Assembly (NCBI RefSeq): GCF_030285785.1
Contig: NZ_CP127247.1
Coordinates: 1,077,501-1,141,500, forward strand
DNA: 64,000 nt
Reading direction: 5' to 3'
From: Parasedimentitalea psychrophila
Lineage (GTDB): Bacteria > Pseudomonadota > Alphaproteobacteria > Rhodobacterales > Rhodobacteraceae
Shown: positions 42,768-52,313 of the stretch, piece by piece
Layout: the number at the start of each line of letters is the position of its first letter
Numbering within the stretch: the stretch's first letter is position 1
The notes under the pieces: generated by a model
Told to the model about the DNA's origin: nothing
The model's input: the letters and a program-made list of their open reading frames with translations, nothing else
Database searches by the model: none
Program-made: the position numbers and the translations under genes

Positions 42768-45148
42768 GCATCCTATCGAAGACAGGCCCTGTTGCGAAGC
42801 CCCTGCCCCATGATGCCGCCAAGCTGCATGTGACGGGCGCCGCACGATATGTGGATGATATCCCGATGCCCGCAGGTTGCCTGCATTTGGCCTTTGGGAT
42901 TTCGACCATTGCCAAAGGCCGGATCACCGCGATGGATCTGGACGCGGTAAGGGCCAGTGATGGCGTGGTGCTGGTGCTGGTGGCGCAGGACCTGCCGTTC
43001 TCCAATGACGTCTCACCGGCGGCCCATGATGAGCCGCTACTGTCGGATGGCCGCGTGCATTATGTCGGGCAGCCGCTGTTTCTGGTGGTGGCCAGCAGCC
43101 ATCGCGCCGCCCGAGTCGCCGCCCGCAAGGGGCAGATTGAATATGCGCAGGAGACTCCGATCCTGACGGTGGATCAGGCGCTGGCTGCCGACAGCCGGTT
43201 CGAAGACGGCCCTCGGATCTATAACAAGGGCGATGCGGCTGCCGCCATTGCCGCCGCACCGCATCTGGTCGAGGGGGTGATGGAGCTCGGCGGGCAGGAA
43301 CATTTCTATCTGGAAGGCCAGGCGGCCTTGGCGCTGCCGCAAGAGGGCGGCGACATGCTGGTGACCAGCTCGACCCAGCACCCGACCGAGATCCAGCATA
43401 AGGTGGCCGAGGCCATTGGGCTACCGATGCACGCGGTGCGGGTCGAGATCCGCCGCATGGGTGGCGGCTTTGGTGGCAAGGAAAGTCAGGGCAATGCGCT
43501 GGCGGTGTCCTGCGCCATTGCCGCCCGCGCCACCGGCAAGCCCTGCAAGATGCGCTATGATCGCGACGACGACATGGTGATCACCGGCAAGCGGCATGAT
43601 TTTCGCATTTCCTACCGCGCCGGGTTTGGCGATGACGGCGCCCTGAGCGGCGTGGAGTTCACCCATCTGGTGCGCTGTGGCTGGGCCCAGGATCTGTCGC
43701 TGCCGGTGGCTGACCGCGCCATGCTGCATGCGGACAACGCCTATGCCATTCCGGCGATCCGCATTGAGAGCCATCGCTTAAAGACCAACACTCAGAGCGC
43801 CACCGCCTATCGTGGCTTTGGTGGCCCACAGGGTATGGTGGGGATTGAGCGGGTGATGGATCACATTGCCCATGATCTCGGGCTGGATCCAGTCTCTGTT
43901 CGGCAGGTCAACTATTATGATGCGCCAGAAACTGCTAAATTGGCGGCGGATCAGGGGGGCGCTGCCCCCCGGCCTGCGGCCTCCCCCCGGAGTAGTTCAG
44001 GCAAAAAGAAGGACAATACCACGCCTTATGGCATGGAGGTCTCGGATTTTGAGCTGCATGGGATGACCGCGCGACTGCTGGAGACTTCAGATTATCAGGC
44101 GCGGCGGGCTGAGATCACGGCGTGGAACAAAACCCAGGACCAGCTCAAGCGTGGCATTGGATTTTCGCCGGTGAAGTTCGGGATATCCTTTACCCTGACG
44201 CATCTTAATCAGGCGGGCGCACTGGTGCATGTCTATCAGGATGGCTCAATCCATTTGAACCATGGCGGCACCGAGATGGGACAGGGATTGTTTCAGAAGG
44301 TGGCGCAGGTGGCGGCCTCGCGGTTTGGCGTTGGTATGGAGCTGGTGAAGATCACCGCCACCGACACCGCCAAAGTGCCCAATACCTCGGCCACCGCGGC
44401 CTCATCCGGTACCGACCTGAACGGTATGGCGGTCAAAGCCGCCTGTGACACCATTCGCGACCGCATGGCCACGTTTCTGGCCCAGCACCACCAGTGTAGT
44501 GTCGCATCGGTGCGGTTTGAGGATGGTAGGGTCATTGCGGGCGCCGATGAGATGACTTTTGAACAGGCGGCGATGCTCTGTTATCAAGGTCGCATCAGCC
44601 TGTCGGCGACAGGGTTCTACAAAACCCCCAAGGTGGAATGGGACCGGATCAAGGGTCAGGGGCGGCCGTTTTTCTATTTTGCCTATGGTGCCTCGGTGAC
44701 CGAGGTGGTGGTGGACCGGCTCAGCGGTGAGAACCGGATTTTGCGCAGCGATATTCTGCACGATGCCGGTGTCTCGCTGAACCCTCACTTGGATATTGGT
44801 CAGGTTGAGGGCGGTTATGTGCAGGGGGTCGGCTGGCTGACCACCGAGGAGCTGGTTTGGGACGGCAACGGTCGCCTCAGCACCCATGCGCCCTCAACCT
44901 ACAAGATCCCCGCCTGCTCAGATCGCCCGGATGTGTTCAACGTCGCCCTGTGGGACGGTCAGAACCGCGAGGACAGCATCTACCGCTCCAAGGCGGTGGG
45001 AGAGCCGCCATTCATGCTGGGCATTTCGGCCTATCTGGCGCTGAGCCATGCGGTATCCGCATATGGTGAGGCCTATCCGGCGCTGGATGCACCTGCCACG
45101 GCAGAGCAGCTTTGGTCGGCGATCCGGAGGGTCCGGGATGGGGTTTGA
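42764..45148 (+). CDS. xdhB: Xanthine dehydrogenase large subunit (molybdopterin), with repeat insertion
   Basis: Molybdenum subunit of 794 aa. Landmarks: THATGAARYVDDIPMP-like N-terminus (HVTGAARYVDDIPMPAG), GGQEHFYLEGQ, RRMGGGFGGKESQ, TAYRGFGGPQGM and the catalytic Glu region KAVGEPPFMLGIS. Near residues 397-417 it carries an extra GGAAPRPAASPRSSSGKKK segment encoded by DNA that matches a dispersed intergenic repeat (43954-44012); homologs go almost directly from the NYY motif to the TPYG motif. The reading frame is intact, so the enzyme may still work. The AUGA overlap with xdhA and an 11-base overlap with xdhC point to coupled translation. Confidence 0.95.
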   Translation: MSILSKTGPVAKPLPHDAAKLHVTGAARYVDDIPMPAGCLHLAFGISTIAKGRITAMDLDAVRASDGVVLVLVAQDLPFSNDVSPAAHDEPLLSDGRVHYVGQPLFLVVASSHRAARVAARKGQIEYAQETPILTVDQALAADSRFEDGPRIYNKGDAAAAIAAAPHLVEGVMELGGQEHFYLEGQAALALPQEGGDMLVTSSTQHPTEIQHKVAEAIGLPMHAVRVEIRRMGGGFGGKESQGNALAVSCAIAARATGKPCKMRYDRDDDMVITGKRHDFRISYRAGFGDDGALSGVEFTHLVRCGWAQDLSLPVADRAMLHADNAYAIPAIRIESHRLKTNTQSATAYRGFGGPQGMVGIERVMDHIAHDLGLDPVSVRQVNYYDAPETAKLAADQGGAAPRPAASPRSSSGKKKDNTTPYGMEVSDFELHGMTARLLETSDYQARRAEITAWNKTQDQLKRGIGFSPVKFGISFTLTHLNQAGALVHVYQDGSIHLNHGGTEMGQGLFQKVAQVAASRFGVGMELVKITATDTAKVPNTSATAASSGTDLNGMAVKAACDTIRDRMATFLAQHHQCSVASVRFEDGRVIAGADEMTFEQAAMLCYQGRISLSATGFYKTPKVEWDRIKGQGRPFFYFAYGASVTEVVVDRLSGENRILRSDILHDAGVSLNPHLDIGQVEGGYVQGVGWLTTEELVWDGNGRLSTHAPSTYKIPACSDRPDVFNVALWDGQNREDSIYRSKAVGEPPFMLGISAYLALSHAVSAYGEAYPALDAPATAEQLWSAIRRVRDGV
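43954..44012 (+). repeat. Type 2 dispersed repeat inserted within xdhB
   Basis: GGGGGGC-GCT-GCCCCCC stem followed by CGGCCTGCGGCCTCCCCCCGG and GGAGTAGTTCAGGCAAAAAG. The tail matches the intergenic elements at 47627-47648 (GAGTATTTTAGCAAAAAGAA) and 60276-60298. Its length keeps the reading frame open and adds about 20 residues. Confidence 0.65.
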
Positions 45149-46082
45149 TCTGGACGGATTGCGCGCGGCTGTTGCCGCACATGGTCAGGTCACCCGGGTG
45201 GTGATTGCCGCGATCCGCGGCTCGTCGCCGCGTGAGGTCGGCGCCGCAATGCTGGTCTGGCAACAGGGCCAGTCCGGCACCATCGGCGGCGGCACGCTGG
45301 AATATGAGGCCAGTCACGCGGCCCGCAGCCAGATCCAGGACCGGGTGCTGGGCAGCCATGCACTGGGCCCTGATCTGGGCCAGTGCTGTGGCGGTGTGGT
45401 GACCTTGCTGAGCGAGGTCTATGATGCCACCCGGCTGGCCGCGCTGGACCACGAGCTGATAGTCAGGCCGGTTAGGGCGGCGGCTGACGGCGCCATGCCA
45501 CTGGCGGTGAAACGGCTTTTGGCCAGTGCGCGCAGTCAGGGGCTGCGCCCGACACCGCAGCTGGTTGACGGTTGGATGATTGAGCCGGTGCATCACCCCG
45601 AGGTGCCGCTGTGGATCTGGGGCGCCGGGCACGTTGGTCGCGCCTTGGTTGATGTGCTGTCGCCGATGCCTGATTTTTCAATCACCTGGGTCGATACCGG
45701 GCCTGAGCGGTTCCCCAGTGACATTCCGCAGGGCGTGACGCCTGTTCCGGCAGCTGATCCAGCGCTTTTAGTGACACATGCCCCTGTAAATGCACAACAT
45801 CTGGTGCTTACCTATTCCCATACTCTGGATCTGGGGTTATGCCATTCCCTGCTGAGCCATGATTTTGCCTTTGCCGGGCTGATCGGCTCGGCGACCAAAT
45901 GGGCGCGGTTTCGCTCGCGCTTGGCGGCACTGGGGCACAGCCCGGCGCAGATCAGCCGGATCAGCTGCCCGATCGGCGATCCGGCCCTGGGCAAACACCC
46001 GCAGATGATTGCGGTCGGCGTTGCGGCGCAATTACTGCGGCGTGACATGACAGAAGATTTGAGAAAGGACCATCGCGCGTGA
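45138..46082 (+). CDS. xdhC: Xanthine dehydrogenase accessory protein XdhC
   Basis: Assembly factor of 314 aa that binds and sulfurates molybdenum cofactor before insertion into XdhB. Motifs: AIRGSSPREVGAAMLVW, QCCGGVV, and the Rossmann-type LWIWGAGHVGRALVDVL. Start MGFDLDGLR has GGAGGG upstream and overlaps xdhB by 11 bases; its stop overlaps the next gene start (GTGA). Confidence 0.93.
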   Translation: MGFDLDGLRAAVAAHGQVTRVVIAAIRGSSPREVGAAMLVWQQGQSGTIGGGTLEYEASHAARSQIQDRVLGSHALGPDLGQCCGGVVTLLSEVYDATRLAALDHELIVRPVRAAADGAMPLAVKRLLASARSQGLRPTPQLVDGWMIEPVHHPEVPLWIWGAGHVGRALVDVLSPMPDFSITWVDTGPERFPSDIPQGVTPVPAADPALLVTHAPVNAQHLVLTYSHTLDLGLCHSLLSHDFAFAGLIGSATKWARFRSRLAALGHSPAQISRISCPIGDPALGKHPQMIAVGVAAQLLRRDMTEDLRKDHRA

Positions 46083-47596
46083 GTGTTCCATTGCTGAGCC
46101 TGCAAGGGCTGACCAAAGCCTATCCCGGTGTCGTCGCCAATGATGCTGTCTCGTTCGACATCGGCGAGGGAGAAGTCCACGCCCTGCTGGGCGAAAACGG
46201 CGCTGGCAAATCAACTCTGGTGAAGATGATCTATGGTTTGGTGAAACCGGACAGCGGCCAGATGCTGCTGCGCGGTGCACCTTATGCGCCGCCTGAACCG
46301 CGCGCTGCACGGGGCGACGGTATCGCCATGGTGTTCCAGCATTTCTCGCTGTTTGACGCGCTGAATGTGGCAGAGAACATCGCCCTTGGCATGGAAAACC
46401 CACCCCCGATGAAGGACCTGGCGTCGCGTATCCGCGATGTATCCGAGGCCTATGGTCTGCCGCTGGATCCCTTTCGCACCGTTGGCAACCTGTCGGCTGG
46501 CGAACGCCAGCGGGTCGAGATCATTCGCTGCCTGCTGCAAGATCCGAAATTGCTGATCATGGACGAGCCGACCTCGGTTCTGACCCCGCAAGAGGTGGAT
46601 ATCCTGTTCCAGACGCTGCAGAAACTGCGCTCTGAGGGGACTTCGATCCTCTATATCAGTCACAAGCTGGAAGAGATCCGCACCCTGTGTGATCACGCCA
46701 CCATCCTGCGGCTGGGCAAAAATGTCGGCGAATGTACGCCCGCCGAAACCTCCGCCCGTGAGATGGCCGAGTTGATGGTTGGCTCGACCCTGCACACCCC
46801 CGAGCGGGTCGGCGTTGAGTTTGGCGCGGTGGCGCTGGACATCTCGGGCCTGTCGGTGCCTGCCCCTTCGGCCTTTGGCACCGCCTTGAAAAATGTGCAT
46901 ATGACGGTCCGCAAGGGCGAGGTGCTGGGCATTGGCGGCGTGGCCGGCAATGGTCAGGATGAACTGCTGAATGTTTTGTCGGGGGAGACCACCACCCAGG
47001 CAGATGCAGTCAAACTGGGCGGCGTGGCGATTGGCCAGTTGGGCCCGGTGGAGCGCCGCCGATTGGGGGTCTTGGCGGCACCAGAAGAGCGGCTAGGCCA
47101 TGCTGCGGTGCCGGATATGAGCCTGACCGAGAATGCCATGCTGACCGGCGCTGTACGTCAGGGATTGGAAACCAGGGGGTTTTTGAACTGGGGCGCTGCC
47201 AAGGATTTTGCCGAGGCCATAATCAAGGATTTTGACGTCCGCACCCCGGGGCCACAAAACACCGCCCGGTCCCTGTCCGGCGGCAATCTGCAGAAGTTCG
47301 TGATTGGCCGCGAGGTATTGCAAGACCCGGATGTTCTGGTGGTGAACCAGCCGACCTGGGGGGTTGATGCGGCGGCGGCGGCGGACATTCGCCAGTCGCT
47401 GCTGGATCTGGCCGCCAAGGGGGCTGCGGTTATCTGTATCAGTCAGGATCTGGACGAGCTGATGGAAATTTCTGACAATTTTGCCGCCCTGAACGAGGGC
47501 CGGTTGAGCGCACCGCGCGCTGCCGCAGGGCTGACGGTGGATGAAATTGGCCTGATGTTGGGCGGCGCGCATGGCATGGAGGTTGCGCATGACTGA
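46079..47596 (+). CDS. Nucleoside-type ABC transporter ATP-binding protein
   Basis: Fused double ATPase of 505 aa, the kind used by BMP-family purine nucleoside importers. First cassette: Walker A GENGAGKST, signature LSAGERQRVEI, Walker B LLIMDEPTSV. Second cassette: degenerate P-loop GVAGNGQDELL, signature LSGGNLQKFVIGRE. GTG start overlaps the xdhC stop, tying uptake to purine oxidation. Confidence 0.94.
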   Translation: MSVPLLSLQGLTKAYPGVVANDAVSFDIGEGEVHALLGENGAGKSTLVKMIYGLVKPDSGQMLLRGAPYAPPEPRAARGDGIAMVFQHFSLFDALNVAENIALGMENPPPMKDLASRIRDVSEAYGLPLDPFRTVGNLSAGERQRVEIIRCLLQDPKLLIMDEPTSVLTPQEVDILFQTLQKLRSEGTSILYISHKLEEIRTLCDHATILRLGKNVGECTPAETSAREMAELMVGSTLHTPERVGVEFGAVALDISGLSVPAPSAFGTALKNVHMTVRKGEVLGIGGVAGNGQDELLNVLSGETTTQADAVKLGGVAIGQLGPVERRRLGVLAAPEERLGHAAVPDMSLTENAMLTGAVRQGLETRGFLNWGAAKDFAEAIIKDFDVRTPGPQNTARSLSGGNLQKFVIGREVLQDPDVLVVNQPTWGVDAAAAADIRQSLLDLAAKGAAVICISQDLDELMEISDNFAALNEGRLSAPRAAAGLTVDEIGLMLGGAHGMEVAHD

Positions 47597-47626
47597 GCTG
47601 GCGCGTCACAGGATCGCCTTCGGCGA

Positions 47627-47648
47627 GAGTATTTTAGCAAAAAGAAAC
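47627..47648 (+). repeat. Type 2 dispersed repeat copy between transporter genes
   Basis: GAGTATTTTAGCAAAAAGAA in the 77-base gap between the ATPase and first permease genes, the only sizeable gap in this operon. It matches the copies at 43993-44012 and 60276-60298. Confidence 0.6.
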
Positions 47649-47673
47649 CCAAAAAGAAGCAGGGGGCCGCGAC

Positions 47674-48756
47674 ATGATCAGGCTTGAGAAGAGGCCGCAG
47701 CCGTCGCGGGCCTGGTCGCTGGCGACGCCGCTGGTGGCGGTGCTGGCAACAATGCTGTTTGGCGGTCTGTTGTTTGCAGCACTGGGCAAGGATCCGGTCG
47801 AGGCGATCCGGACCATTTTCTGGGAACCGCTGTTTGGCGAGTTTGCCTTTTACTACCGGCCGCAACTGCTGATCAAAGGGGCGCCGCTGGTGCTGATTGC
47901 CATTGGTTTGAGCCTCGGCTTCAAGGCCGGCATCTGGAACATCGGCGCCGAGGGTCAGTATATCATGGGGGCCATTGTCGGCGCCTCGGTTGGGCTGGCG
48001 TTTTATCCCTATGAAGCCTGGTATATTTTCCCGCTGATGGTGATCGGTGGCGCGCTGGGGGGCTGGATCTGGGCGATGATCCCGGCGGTTCTGAAGGTGC
48101 GTTTTGGCACCAACGAGATCCTGGTGTCGCTGATGCTGGTCTATGTGGCGGAACAGCTGCTGGCCTCGGCCTCGCTGCGGTTTCTGAAGAACCCCGAAGG
48201 CTTTGGCTTTCCCGGCTCGCGCAATCTGCAGAGCTATGAGAGTGCCTTCAACGCCGATCTGATCGCAGGATCCGGCATGCACTGGGGGGTGGTCGCAGCC
48301 TTGATCGCAGTGATCTTTGCCTATGTGCTGCTGAACCGGCATATGGTGGGGTTTCATATCCGGCTGACCGGCGAGGCACCGCGCGCGGCAAAGTTTGCCG
48401 GGGTCAATCCGGCGCGGCTGATCCTGCTATGCTTGGGCATGTCAGGGGCGCTGGCCGGCTTGGCCGGCTTGTTCGAGGTCTCAGGGCCAGCCGGGCAGAT
48501 CAGCATTGATTTCAACGTCGGCTATGGCTTTACCGCGATCATCGTGGCCTTTCTGGGCCGATTGCATCCGGTGGGCATTCTGCTGGCTGGCGGGCTGATG
48601 GCGCTGACCTATATTGGCGGCGACATCGCGCAATCCAATCTCGGGTTGCCCTCAGCCGCTATCCAGGTGTTCCAGGGCATGTTGCTGTTCTTCCTGCTGG
48701 CGCTGGACCTGTTGACAAATTTCCGCGTGAGTTTGCGCAAAGTAGAGGTGGCGTGA
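47674..48756 (+). CDS. ABC transporter permease 1 (BPD_transp_2 type)
   Basis: Inner-membrane permease of 360 aa with about nine hydrophobic helices; LGFKAGIWNIGAEGQYIMGA and FGTNEILVSLMLVYVAEQLL are typical of nucleoside/BMP-class permeases. One base separates it from the second permease gene. N-terminal 25 residues are a basic cytoplasmic extension. Confidence 0.93.
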   Translation: MIRLEKRPQPSRAWSLATPLVAVLATMLFGGLLFAALGKDPVEAIRTIFWEPLFGEFAFYYRPQLLIKGAPLVLIAIGLSLGFKAGIWNIGAEGQYIMGAIVGASVGLAFYPYEAWYIFPLMVIGGALGGWIWAMIPAVLKVRFGTNEILVSLMLVYVAEQLLASASLRFLKNPEGFGFPGSRNLQSYESAFNADLIAGSGMHWGVVAALIAVIFAYVLLNRHMVGFHIRLTGEAPRAAKFAGVNPARLILLCLGMSGALAGLAGLFEVSGPAGQISIDFNVGYGFTAIIVAFLGRLHPVGILLAGGLMALTYIGGDIAQSNLGLPSAAIQVFQGMLLFFLLALDLLTNFRVSLRKVEVA

Positions 48757-48757
48757 G

Positions 48758-49678
48758 ATGGACTTGAGCGCAATTAATCCCGTCCTGCTGATCGCCTCGC
48801 TGATGGTGGCGGCAACCCCAATCCTGCTGGCCGCTATCGGCGAATTGGTGGTGGAGAAATCCGGGGTGCTGAACCTTGGCGTTGAGGGCATGATGATCAT
48901 CGGTGCGGTCAGCGGCTTTGCCATTGCTGTTGAAAGTGGCTCACCCTGGCTGGGTTTTGTCGCCTCGGCGGTGGCGGGCGCGGTGTTCTCGCTGCTGTTT
49001 GTGCTGCTGACCCAGGTGGCAAAGGCCAATCAGGTGGCCTCGGGGCTGGCGCTGACGCTGACTGGTCTCGGCCTGTCGGCGCTTTTGGGGCAGAGCTATG
49101 TGGGCATCCGGCCACCGCAGATGGGCAAGCTGGACATTCCACTGCTGAGCGATCTGCCGGTGATAGGGCCGATCCTGTTTGGTCATGATCCGATCCTTTA
49201 TCTTGGCATTGCACTGACCGCTGGCGTCTGGGCGCTGCTGAAATTCACCCGCGCCGGACTGGTGCTGCGGGCGGTGGGTGAGAACCACGACGCCGCCCAT
49301 GCACTGGGCTACAAGGTGATCCGCATTCGCATTATGGCGATCATGTTTGGTGGCGCCTGTGCTGGTCTGGGTGGCGCTTATATCAGCCTGATCCGGGTGC
49401 CGCAGTGGACCGAGGGCATGACTGCCGGGGTGGGCTGGATTGCCCTGGCGCTGGTGGTGTTTGCCAGCTGGAAACCCTGGCGTGCGCTGCTGGGAGCCTA
49501 TCTTTTTGGCGGCGTCACCGTGGTCCAGCTTAATCTGCAGGCGGCAGGCGTTGCCATTCCGGTCGAATATCTGGCAATGTCGCCCTATGTGATTACAATC
49601 ATTGTACTTGTCATTCTTTCCGCCGACAAAAGCAGCGCACCAGCCGCTTTGGGCCGCAACTTCCACGCCTCCCGCTAA
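48758..49678 (+). CDS. ABC transporter permease 2 (BPD_transp_2 type)
   Basis: Second permease, 306 aa: ATPILLAAIGELVVEKSGVL, NLGVEGMMIIGA, and ALTLTGLGLSALLGQSYVG are class signatures. It pairs with permease 1 to form the channel for purine nucleosides or bases. A small GC hairpin (49700-49720) lies before the binding-protein gene. Confidence 0.93.
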   Translation: MDLSAINPVLLIASLMVAATPILLAAIGELVVEKSGVLNLGVEGMMIIGAVSGFAIAVESGSPWLGFVASAVAGAVFSLLFVLLTQVAKANQVASGLALTLTGLGLSALLGQSYVGIRPPQMGKLDIPLLSDLPVIGPILFGHDPILYLGIALTAGVWALLKFTRAGLVLRAVGENHDAAHALGYKVIRIRIMAIMFGGACAGLGGAYISLIRVPQWTEGMTAGVGWIALALVVFASWKPWRALLGAYLFGGVTVVQLNLQAAGVAIPVEYLAMSPYVITIIVLVILSADKSSAPAALGRNFHASR

Positions 49679-49747
49679 CTGCGGGGCGCGCACTCTCCTG
49701 CCCCCTTTTGCCGGGGGCCAAACAAAAACCAACTGGGGGAAACCTTT

Positions 49748-50821
49748 ATGAAACTGACTACTCTATTGACCAGCGCCGCGATGGCCTTGGGTCTGGCCAC
49801 CGTTGCGGTGGCTGCCGACAAAACCAAAGTGGGCTTTGTCTTCGTCGGCCCCGTCGGCGACGGCGGCTGGACCTATGAGCACAACCAGGGCCGTCTGGCC
49901 GTGGAAGAGGCTTACGGCGACAAGGTGGAAACCGTCTATGTCGAGAACGTCGCCGAAGGTCCGGACGCCGAGCGGGTGATGACCCAGATGGCGCTGGAAG
50001 GGGCCGATCTGATCTTTACCACCTCGTTTGGTTACATGGATCCCACCATCAACGTGGCCAAGAAATTCCCCAATGTGAAATTCGAGCACGCCACCGGTTA
50101 TAAGCGCGCCGACAACGTATCGACCTATTCGGCACGTTTCTATGAAGGTCGCGCCGTTCAGGGCACCATCGCTGGCAGCATGACCGAGAGCAACATCGTC
50201 GGCTATATCGGCTCCTATCCGATCCCCGAAGTGATCCGCGGCATCAACTCGGCTTATATCCACGCCAAAAAGGTCAACCCTGACGTTCAGTTCAAAATCG
50301 TCTGGGCCTTTACCTGGTTCGACCCGGCCAAAGAGGCTGACGCCGCCAAGGTGCTGATCGAACAGGGCGCTGACGTGATCCTGCAGCACACCGATTCAAC
50401 CGCGCCACAGGCCGCCGCACAGGCTGCTGGCAATGTGATCACCTTTGGTCAGGCTTCGGATATGTCCGAGTACGGCCCCAAGCCTCGGGTTTCGTCGATC
50501 ATCGACAACTGGGCGCCCTACTACCTGGCCCGCACCCAGGCTGTGATGGACGGCACCTGGACCAGCGTAGACACCTGGGATGGCATCGGCGCTGGCATGG
50601 TTGGCATCGGCGAGATCTCGGATGCGGTTCCTGCTGACGTGAAATCCGCCGCGCTGGCTCTGCAGGCCTCTTTGGCTGACGGCTCCTACCACGCCTTCAC
50701 CGGTCCAGTGAACAAGCAGGACGGTTCGGTCTGGCTGGCCGACGGCGAAACCGCTGACGATGGCACCCTGGCTGGCATGAACTTCTTTGTTGAAGGCATC
50801 GAAGGCGACATCCCGCAGTAA
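49748..50821 (+). CDS. BMP-family substrate-binding protein
   Basis: Periplasmic ligand-binding protein of 357 aa. Signal peptide residues 1-22 without a lipobox Cys, so it is soluble rather than a lipoprotein. KVGFVFVGPVGDGGWTYEHN and LIFTTSFGYMDPTINVAKKF are typical of BMP proteins that bind purine nucleosides or related bases. GGGGGAAA upstream of the start. Placement after xdhABC suggests a hypoxanthine/xanthine-type ligand (inference). Confidence 0.92.
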   Translation: MKLTTLLTSAAMALGLATVAVAADKTKVGFVFVGPVGDGGWTYEHNQGRLAVEEAYGDKVETVYVENVAEGPDAERVMTQMALEGADLIFTTSFGYMDPTINVAKKFPNVKFEHATGYKRADNVSTYSARFYEGRAVQGTIAGSMTESNIVGYIGSYPIPEVIRGINSAYIHAKKVNPDVQFKIVWAFTWFDPAKEADAAKVLIEQGADVILQHTDSTAPQAAAQAAGNVITFGQASDMSEYGPKPRVSSIIDNWAPYYLARTQAVMDGTWTSVDTWDGIGAGMVGIGEISDAVPADVKSAALALQASLADGSYHAFTGPVNKQDGSVWLADGETADDGTLAGMNFFVEGIEGDIPQ

Positions 50822-50843
50822 GCGTCTGTCCCATTGAATTAGG

Positions 50844-50870
50844 AAAGGCCCGTCAATTTGGCGGGCCTTT
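50844..50870 (+). terminator. Terminator of the xdh-ABC operon
   Basis: 9-bp perfect arms AAAGGCCCG / CGGGCCTTT with a 9-base loop and a following T run, 23 bases after the stop codon. Confidence 0.88.
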
Positions 50871-51012
50871 TTCATGCGCGCCACCTGACAGCCAGATCAG
50901 CCGCCGACACAGGTATTTACCGGCGTCAACGGAGCGGCCCGAGACCTCATGGTACATTATGCAAATGCATCCGGGGTGATGTCACGGATGTCCCATCGGC
51001 CTGAAGGTCAAA

Positions 51013-51043
51013 AAAACAGGCCCCACATAAGGGGGCCTGTTTT
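51013..51043. terminator. Terminator of the HlyD operon (bidirectional look)
   Basis: 12-bp arms AAAACAGGCCCC / GGGGCCTGTTTT. On the minus strand it is followed by seven T, 35 bases after the HlyD stop codon; on the plus strand by TTTTGCTTTAT. Confidence 0.85.
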
Positions 51044-51077
51044 GCTTTATCTTATACGCATCACTGTGCCGCGCCGA

Positions 51078-52313
51078 TCAGTGCCCCGAGAACACCAGGT
51101 TCTGCACTGGCAGCATCAGCATCTGGATCCGCAGCAACAGCGCGTGAACGATACCAACCGTATCCACCATATGCAGGAACAGCCATTCGCCAGTGCCGAG
51201 ATCTGGATCCGCCAGCTTTTCGTGGTTGTTGGTATAGGCATTGGCAAGACAGGTACTGCCCGGCAGGATATCGGCTGCCTGACCTTCATAAACCGGCTCC
51301 AGGAAGACGGTAATGGTGCCGGGGCGACCGATGTCTTGTGGATCACGCAGCGCGTCTGTGGGGCGCATCTGACCCGACGGAATCACGCTTTGTATACCAA
51401 CCACAACCATCGGGATGATGGTGAACGGTTTGCTGAGACAGCCCATTTCCGCATACATGCCCGGCTTGATCACATTGGCCGTCAACTGAGAAAAGCCCGC
51501 CGCAAAACGGTCCCGCTCGGTGAACTCGTCAGGAATTAGCAAGCCGGCAGGCCGCAGGATCGGATTCACATAATCGCCGACCTGAAGCGAAAATTGCTCA
51601 ACCCGGCCTGTCACACCGGCATAAACAATGGTCTTGGCCAGCTCCGCCTCGGCCTGTTCCAGGGCCGCAATTGCGCTGGCCCGCTGTGCCGGGATCAGCA
51701 CGCCGATGTTGGTTTCAACCGCTGCCTTGCTGGCCTTGGCCGCGTCCAGTTGCGCTTCGCGCTGGCCAACCAGGTTTTGCAACCGGTCGATCTCGGTCTG
51801 GCGCACGGCGCTGGAGCCGCGGTCCTTCAACTCAAGGTTCCGCGCCAGATCATCGTTTGCCTGCTTAAGCGAGGCTTCGACCTGATCTATGCCGGCCTCG
51901 GCGGCGGCCAGATCGGTGGCGGCCACCGCTTGCAGCGCCTCGACCTCTTTGATCCGGGCCTGTGAGGTCGCGACAGCGGTGCGCTGACTGGTATCACCCA
52001 ACCGGAACAAGACGTCGCCCGCTTTGACCATTTGATTATTTATAACCTGCACGTCACTCACCCGGCCGCCCTTTTCCGGCAGGATGGTCACGGTGCGGAA
52101 ATAATTCGCCACGCTGGTGGTGGCCGGGTGGTAATAAAAGATCGTGGTAATCAGCGAGATTGTCAGGATGGCGCAGGCGGTAATGCCCCAGCGCAACTCA
52201 AACCAGACCGAGAACAGGTTGATCTCTTGCCCAATCCGCTTGCCCTGCACATAGCGGCGAAACAGGAAATCCGGCAAAATTGTCAGAATCGAGCAGAACA
52301 AAAGCTCAAGCAT
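51078..52313 (-). CDS. HlyD-family membrane fusion protein
   Basis: Inner-membrane-anchored periplasmic adaptor of 411 aa. Two hydrophobic stretches near the N-terminus (LELLFCSILTILPDFLF and ITACAILTISLITTIFYY), then a lipoyl/biotinyl half domain (VTILPEKGGRVSDVQVINNQ), long coiled-coil region rich in Ala/Glu, and the second lipoyl half (IVYAGVTGRVEQFSLQVGDY). Resembles YiaV/EmrA-type adaptors. No ATPase, permease or outer membrane channel is adjacent, so the transport partner is unknown. Confidence 0.88.
   Translation of the reverse strand: MLELLFCSILTILPDFLFRRYVQGKRIGQEINLFSVWFELRWGITACAILTISLITTIFYYHPATTSVANYFRTVTILPEKGGRVSDVQVINNQMVKAGDVLFRLGDTSQRTAVATSQARIKEVEALQAVAATDLAAAEAGIDQVEASLKQANDDLARNLELKDRGSSAVRQTEIDRLQNLVGQREAQLDAAKASKAAVETNIGVLIPAQRASAIAALEQAEAELAKTIVYAGVTGRVEQFSLQVGDYVNPILRPAGLLIPDEFTERDRFAAGFSQLTANVIKPGMYAEMGCLSKPFTIIPMVVVGIQSVIPSGQMRPTDALRDPQDIGRPGTITVFLEPVYEGQAADILPGSTCLANAYTNNHEKLADPDLGTGEWLFLHMVDTVGIVHALLLRIQMLMLPVQNLVFSGH

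Noticed and set aside
47589-47687. Short frame starting at ATG 47589 between ATPase and permease
   Set aside because: It runs through the dispersed repeat, is about 32 codons and has no motif.
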